This document shows positions 5,898 through 7,352 of a stretch of 7,352 nucleotides of DNA, in pieces; position 1 is the first letter of the stretch, and the number at the start of each line of letters is the position of its first letter. The translations under genes were made by a program, and so were the position numbers. Under the pieces are notes generated by a model, which was not told the origin of the DNA, ran no database searches, and was given only the letters and a program-made list of their open reading frames with translations. The DNA comes from Anaerohabitans sp036788095 (GTDB lineage Bacteria; Zhuqueibacterota; Zhuqueibacteria; Residuimicrobiales; Residuimicrobiaceae): positions 1 through 7,352 of the forward strand of contig DAIQOA010000211.1 of the NCBI GenBank assembly GCA_036788095.1, read 5' to 3'.

Positions 5898-6121
5898 GTG
5901 CGGCAGTGCGGTTTGAACGAAGGTGGAGGCCGGTGGTGCTCGGCAGACGGATCTTTGCTGCCCAGCTGAAAAATCCGCAAGAGAATTCCTGGTTGCAACA
6001 ATCCCTCTATACCAAAACGCATTCCTGATACCGCTCGATCTCACTTGCGCATCAAGCAAGATGGAATCCGCACGTCTAAAGCTGCGCGTACCATACAATT
6101 CGTAAATGAAAGGAATAGCAT
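5898..6121 (+). other. Leader region of the OmpA-like gene without a recognised gene
   Basis: No open frame here has a credible start. The frames that exist (5923-6105 on +, 5880-6158 on -) lack ribosome binding sites or overlap the OmpA start. A short stem GCCG/CGGC is possible around 5926-5944. I recognise no riboswitch. The region ends with the Shine-Dalgarno AAAGGA (6109-6114), 7 nt before the ATG. Confidence 0.35.
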
Positions 6122-7352
6122 ATGAAAACCGTTTTTGGCCGCGTTCTGCTTGCGGCAATCGCTATGTTTACTCTCGGATCTTTTCTGCAGGCCCAGATCG
6201 TTGACCCGAAAGAGGTGGCCGAACGCCAAGCCACGGACAGGACTAACAGCACCATCGAGCGGGGTGTGGACGAAGGCATCAATCAGATCGGCAAGGGGCT
6301 CGGCAAGCTGGTGAAAAAGAATCAGGGAACGGCCGAAAGCGAGGCGGCGGCAACAGCCACAGTGGAAGAGGGTGAAGAAGCGGAAGCGTCCCAACGTTCA
6401 TCTTCTGCCGGCCAATCCGGCACCTCGGCGCGGCCAAAACTGCAAAGCACTACGCAGTATGATTTCGTCCCCGGCGACCGGATTCTCTTCTTCGAGGATT
6501 TCTCGCAGGATGCGGTCGGCGATTTTCCCGCCCTCTGGACCTCCAACGGCAGCGGCGAGGTCAAGACGGTCAACATCGCTTCCGGCAAATGGTTCCATAT
6601 GAACGGCGAGGATGCCGTTTACTGCTATGGCAAAAAGATCGATTTTCCCGATAACTTTATCATCGAATTCGATATTATCCCTGATGAGGAGTACACCCAC
6701 GGCGCGACCCTGACGCTTTATGCCGAGAACCCTGAAGAACCGATGGAGCTGAACAATGACCTCTATCCCGGCACAGCCGGCCTGCACATCACTATGAAAA
6801 AAGAGGGCTGGGAGACCAAAGGCTACGCCAGCGCGGATGATGCCTGGCTCGAGGGACAGGCGGTCAGAAATCCGCTCCTCACCGAGCAGGTCAACCATGT
6901 CATCATTTGGGTGCAGAAGAGAAGGGTGCGGATCTATCACCAGGGCGCCAAGGTCCTTGACGTTCCGACCAATATCCATTCAGGGGTGAAATTCGACCGG
7001 CTGCGCTTCTCCGGCTGGGATGCCGGAAGCTATCCGATGATCACTGATCTGCGGATCACCACGGCTTCACCCGACACCCGCAGCAAGCTGCTCACGGAAG
7101 GCAGGTTGGTTACCTATGGAATCACCTTCGACGTCAATAAGGCTGAGATCAAGACCGAGTCCTTTGGCACGCTGAAGAGCATCGCCGATGTGCTCAAGGA
7201 GAATCCCGGCGTCAGCGTCAAGATCGTCGGCCATACCGACAGCGACGGCGATGATGCCGCCAACCTCAGTCTGTCCAAGCGGCGGGCGGAATCGGTCAAG
7301 AACGAATTGATCAAGACGTTCGGCCTTGAAGCTGTGCGCATGGAAACCGAGG
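6122..7352 (+). CDS. OmpA-family outer-membrane/peptidoglycan-binding protein with a LamG-like domain (3' end beyond window)
   Basis: The frame from ATG 6122 stays open to the window edge (410 residues). Residues 1-24 are a signal peptide (basic start, hydrophobic core LLAAIAMFTLG, cleavage probably LQA|Q25). Residues 36-64 form a Gly/Lys amphipathic stretch, followed by an Ala/Glu-rich low-complexity linker to about 100. Residues 121-312, beginning ILFFEDFSQDAVGDFP and ending ITDLRITT, look like a concanavalin/LamG-type beta-sandwich, usually carbohydrate- or ligand-binding. From about 332 an OmpA C-terminal domain begins: FDVNKAEIK, VGHTDSDG (369-376) and NLSLSKRRAESV (381-392). D373 and R388 are 15 residues apart, the spacing of the peptidoglycan-contacting Asp/Arg pair of known OmpA domains, so binding is likely intact. 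No eight-stranded OmpA barrel is seen at the N-terminus; it is probably periplasmic or surface-associated. The missing tail should be short. Confidence 0.88.
   Translation, partial: MKTVFGRVLLAAIAMFTLGSFLQAQIVDPKEVAERQATDRTNSTIERGVDEGINQIGKGLGKLVKKNQGTAESEAAATATVEEGEEAEASQRSSSAGQSGTSARPKLQSTTQYDFVPGDRILFFEDFSQDAVGDFPALWTSNGSGEVKTVNIASGKWFHMNGEDAVYCYGKKIDFPDNFIIEFDIIPDEEYTHGATLTLYAENPEEPMELNNDLYPGTAGLHITMKKEGWETKGYASADDAWLEGQAVRNPLLTEQVNHVIIWVQKRRVRIYHQGAKVLDVPTNIHSGVKFDRLRFSGWDAGSYPMITDLRITTASPDTRSKLLTEGRLVTYGITFDVNKAEIKTESFGTLKSIADVLKENPGVSVKIVGHTDSDGDDAANLSLSKRRAESVKNELIKTFGLEAVRMETE

Noticed and set aside
5898..6121. Riboswitch in the OmpA-like leader
   Set aside because: Apart from the hairpin just upstream, I could not match any known riboswitch core, and the downstream product is not a metabolic or transport protein.
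5880..6158. 92-codon minus-strand frame ending at the tetraloop hairpin
   Set aside because: It starts inside the OmpA signal peptide region on the opposite strand and shows no recognisable protein features.

Overview
The window looks like a chromosomal segment from a GC-rich, Gram-negative (diderm) bacterium. The evidence is a secreted OmpA-type peptidoglycan-binding protein and a membrane-anchored MltD-like lytic transglycosylase. The Ser/Thr kinase of the kinase/TolB-like/TPR type and the intergenic block of REP-like hairpins are typical of Acidobacteria, Calditrichota/KSB1-like lineages and related environmental phyla. That placement is an inference from architecture; there is no rRNA or other marker gene to fix the taxon.

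Layout. Positions 3-182 (+) hold the 3' end of an unrecognised gene. It converges on an SbcD/Mre11-like metallophosphoesterase (212-1279, -). A 368-bp divergent intergenic region (1280-1647) follows. It carries an orphan rightward terminator-like hairpin, candidate promoters for both directions and a perfect 8+8 bp dyad in the predicted leader of the kinase gene. Then come two + strand genes, probably one operon: a soluble Ser/Thr kinase with TolB-like and TPR domains (1648-3912), and, 63 bp later, a protein with a cytoplasmic FHA domain, one transmembrane helix and an extracytoplasmic MltD-type lytic transglycosylase domain (3976-5469). A 652-bp stretch without a convincing gene (5470-6121) contains a composite repeat block with several short hairpins, then a separate strong hairpin. 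The window ends inside an OmpA-family protein (6122 to beyond 7352).

How the genes may work together. The kinase has all its catalytic residues, and FHA domains bind phosphothreonine. The simplest reading is that the kinase, sensing through its TPR and TolB-like regions, phosphorylates itself or a partner. The FHA domain would then recruit that phosphoprotein to the inner face of the membrane, and binding would influence a peptidoglycan-cleaving domain on the other side. This would be a one-polypeptide route from cytoplasmic phosphorylation to cell-wall hydrolysis, and it is the most interesting item here. The OmpA-like protein downstream also binds peptidoglycan but has its own leader region and need not belong to the same unit. 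The SbcD-like gene appears unrelated to the wall theme.
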